Source: Ignavibacteria bacterium (GTDB taxonomy: Bacteria; Bacteroidota; Ignavibacteria; UBA10030; SZUA-254). Taken from it: a stretch of 6,859 nucleotides of DNA. The stretch is from assembly GCA_005877655.1 (NCBI GenBank), contig VBOC01000166.1:4968-11826 (forward strand), written 5' to 3'. Shown here piece by piece: positions 5,022 through 6,859 of the stretch; position 1 is the stretch's first letter, and every line of letters starts with the position of its first letter. The notes beneath the pieces are model-generated. The model was given only the letters and a program-made list of their open reading frames with translations, was not told the DNA's origin and ran no database searches. A program made the position numbers and the translations under genes.

Positions 5022-6263
5022 TCAGCGCACCTTCGTTGGGGAAGAATCTTTCGACGCGGCGAGCGCCCTCCCGTAGGCGTCCTTCAAGAGGCACTGAAAG
5101 TGATAGACTCCCTTCTCCATTTCCACGGAAAACCGGCCCCGATCATAGGCAACGGATTCCAGGCCGCGCTGAACATGTTCACAGATCTCGGCGTCTTCCA
5201 GCTGGATCCGGTCGCTGTAGGAGATGTCCTCTTCGATCGACCGACGGGCAAGTGGCGAATCGACGTCGTCGTAATAATAATCGAAGATGACCTTCGTCCT
5301 GTCGTGCGCCAGCGGAACGACAACGTTCGTCTGCAACCGGCCGGGGAGGATATTCAGCATGATATTCGGAAAGATGAAATAGTAAAAGGCCTGCCCATCG
5401 TCGGAGGTGCCGGAGGAGGGGTCGCCGGTACTGGAACCCGTGGCGGAGGGACCCGAAGGCTCCGATTGAGTTGGAGAGCTTCCCGTCGGGTGTTTCATCG
5501 ATCCGTAGATCGACTTGCCCGTGAGCGGACTGTGCTGGAGCGAATAATAACCGAACGTTTCCGTGACATAACTCTGATAATCGAGCAGGTTGCACAGCTC
5601 GGGATGAACGTAGGGGAGATGATACCCCTCGAGGTAATTGTCGACGTACACTTTCCAGTTGCAGTTCAGCTCGTAGTTGATTCTTTTATAGAAGTGTTTC
5701 GCACCCGGCTCGACGGGACGGATCCGCTCGCTGATACCACCGAGAAGCGTGCGCAGATCGCCCCGATCGTCAGACCGCTCACCGGAGAGGTTGACGAAGT
5801 ATAAGCCCTCCCAGGAATCGAGAGGCACCGGGATGAGGCCGTAGTCTTTCCGATCGAACAATTCCACGCGATCGAATTGTGGGACTCCTCTGAGCATGCC
5901 CTCCAGCGTATAGGTCCATCCATGATACTTACATTGAAGAGCGTTGCAGTTTCCACCCTCCTCGATAGAGATCGGTCCTCCCCGATGACGGCAGACATTA
6001 TAAAATCCCCGGATGCTGCCGTCCTTCCCATGAACCAGAATCACGGGGTTGCCTGCGACTGTACCAATGAGGAAGTCTCCCGGTTTTTGAAGACGGCCGG
6101 AATGGCCGATGAGCTGCCATGTCTTCGCGAAAATGCTCTGCTTGTCGATCTCAAAAAATCGCGGGTCGGTGTACCACGCCGACGGAATCGTCTCGGAGCG
6201 TTCGAGGGGATCGATGGTGAGATCGCGTTCGGCAATGGGAGGGAGTGCGAATCCGCCGGTCAT
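5022..6263 (-). CDS. Rieske non-heme iron oxygenase, alpha (catalytic) subunit family
   Basis: This 413-residue cytoplasmic protein has the two-domain layout of ring-hydroxylating oxygenase alpha subunits. The N-terminal Rieske domain binds [2Fe-2S] through CRH (C91, H93) and CKYH (C111, H114). The C-terminal domain binds mononuclear iron through H215, H220 and probably D357 (DNYLEGYHLPYVHPEL at 208-223; QLEDAEICEHVQRGLES at 354-370). E212 stands where naphthalene dioxygenase has the bridging Asp205, as in the carnitine oxygenase CntA. The ending GRFSVEMEKGVYHFQ resembles choline/betaine-type members. Residues about 258-289 are a Ser/Thr/Pro/Gly-rich insert (TGSSPTQSEPSGPSATGSST and on). The ATG at 6261-6263 is the first possible ATG, because TGA is in frame three codons upstream; no Shine-Dalgarno is visible. 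No ferredoxin or reductase partner is in the window. The substrate is unknown; a quaternary amine or an aromatic compound are both possible. Confidence 0.88.
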   Translation of the reverse strand: MTGGFALPPIAERDLTIDPLERSETIPSAWYTDPRFFEIDKQSIFAKTWQLIGHSGRLQKPGDFLIGTVAGNPVILVHGKDGSIRGFYNVCRHRGGPISIEEGGNCNALQCKYHGWTYTLEGMLRGVPQFDRVELFDRKDYGLIPVPLDSWEGLYFVNLSGERSDDRGDLRTLLGGISERIRPVEPGAKHFYKRINYELNCNWKVYVDNYLEGYHLPYVHPELCNLLDYQSYVTETFGYYSLQHSPLTGKSIYGSMKHPTGSSPTQSEPSGPSATGSSTGDPSSGTSDDGQAFYYFIFPNIMLNILPGRLQTNVVVPLAHDRTKVIFDYYYDDVDSPLARRSIEEDISYSDRIQLEDAEICEHVQRGLESVAYDRGRFSVEMEKGVYHFQCLLKDAYGRALAASKDSSPTKVR

Positions 6264-6269
6264 GAAGCG

Positions 6270-6398
6270 TCAGCGCGACGGCGTCCGGCCGAGCTCCAAT
6301 GCGATCGCCTTTTTGCGGCCCACCGACGATTCATCCGGGGGAAGTGCGGGCTGCTGCAATCCGAGGATCGCCATAAGGAGCATGATGATTGTTCTCAT
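6270..6398 (-). CDS. Possible 42-residue leader or small secreted peptide
   Basis: A short ORF begins MRTIIMLLMAILGLQQPALP and ends GRTPSR, stopping 6 bp before the oxygenase ATG and in the same frame. It has one early Arg and a 12-residue hydrophobic run (TIIMLLMAILGL), followed by a Pro-containing polar part. This resembles a signal peptide or a small membrane anchor, though no standard cleavage site is obvious. About two thirds of its codons end in G or C, like the neighbouring genes. The ATG lies about 35 nt downstream of a likely transcription start. No good Shine-Dalgarno precedes it. It could equally be a chance ORF or the remnant of a longer gene. I do not recognise the sequence. Confidence 0.3.
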   Translation of the reverse strand: MRTIIMLLMAILGLQQPALPPDESSVGRKKAIALELGRTPSR

Positions 6399-6439
6399 TC
6401 GAGCCGGGTCTGCAGAGTGAAGGTGAGTAGGATGGAGGG

Positions 6440-6468
6440 AATGTAGGAAGAACGCAGTCGACTTTCAA
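6440..6468 (-). promoter_or_regulatory. Likely sigma70-type promoter for the oxygenase transcript
   Basis: On the minus strand TTGAAA (-35, 6463-6468) is separated by exactly 17 bp from TACATT (-10, 6440-6445). It faces the 42-codon ORF and the Rieske oxygenase and, through the 51-bp gap after it, possibly the permease too. It occupies the 286-bp space between the oxygenase and carB, which diverge. Confidence 0.5.
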
Positions 6469-6498
6469 CTCCCGACCACGCACTCCACCGCGAACGGC

Positions 6499-6528
6499 AT
6501 GGCAAATCGCCCTAGAATTTTGTATCTT
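6499..6528 (+). promoter_or_regulatory. Tentative carB promoter
   Basis: ATGGCA (6499-6504) and TATCTT (6523-6528) are 18 bp apart, each matching 4 of 6 consensus bases. TATCTTTA at 6523-6530 also nearly fits the Bacteroidetes -7 element TAnnTTTG. The short distance to the ATG at 6550 would leave a leader of about 15 nt, which makes the assignment weak. Confidence 0.25.
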
Positions 6529-6549
6529 TAATACCGCCCTTCAGAGAAG

Positions 6550-6859
<310 letters not shown>

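Noticed and set aside
5100..5804. 234-residue plus-strand ORF inside the Rieske oxygenase
   Set aside because: Antisense to a gene with all iron ligands in place; no ribosome binding site or family similarity.
5877..6446. Plus-strand ORFs over the oxygenase 5' end and the 286-bp divergent gap
   Set aside because: They overlap the conserved Rieske coding region in antisense and show no recognisable motif. The minus-strand promoter and short ORF explain the gap better.

Overview
The window looks like a housekeeping stretch of an uncultured Bacteroidota/Chlorobiota-type (FCB group) genome of moderately high GC. The evidence is the minus-strand order prs - rplY - pth - rpsF - rpsR - rplI, an L25 of the long Ctc/TL5 form, a Pth carrying the variant DDFHLPLG, and a PRPP synthetase with the loop YGRQDRKDQPR. 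The phylum-level placement is an inference from gene order and protein character, not from a search.

Positions 1-3425 hold the translation/nucleotide operon on the minus strand. PRPP synthetase is followed 14 bp later by ribosomal protein L25, then peptidyl-tRNA hydrolase, S6, S18 and the first 25 codons of L9. A sigma70-like promoter lies upstream of prs (3512-3540). S6 and L25 both carry long Ala/Pro-rich C-terminal tails. The gaps around pth, and one place inside pth itself, hold copies of a GC-rich nested palindrome built on ATCCCGC-NNN-GCGGGA.

Positions 3426-3622 are a 197-bp gap with an exact 15-bp tandem repeat, a perfect 12-bp palindrome and the prs promoter. Positions 3623-6263 hold an APC-family amino acid permease and, upstream of it on the same strand, a Rieske-type oxygenase alpha subunit. 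They are 51 bp apart and could form an uptake-plus-oxidation pair. The permease is broken by an out-of-frame lesion near its third membrane segment. A 42-codon ORF with a hydrophobic N-terminus sits between a good promoter (6440-6468) and the oxygenase start.

From 6550 on the plus strand begins carB (carbamoyl-phosphate synthase large subunit). It runs off the window and has an internal deletion of about 46 nt that removes a conserved block and shifts the frame. Two frame-breaking short deletions within 2 kb, one in a normally essential biosynthetic gene, raise the possibility of assembly error as well as real gene decay. No RNA genes, CRISPR arrays, insertion sequences or defence genes were seen.
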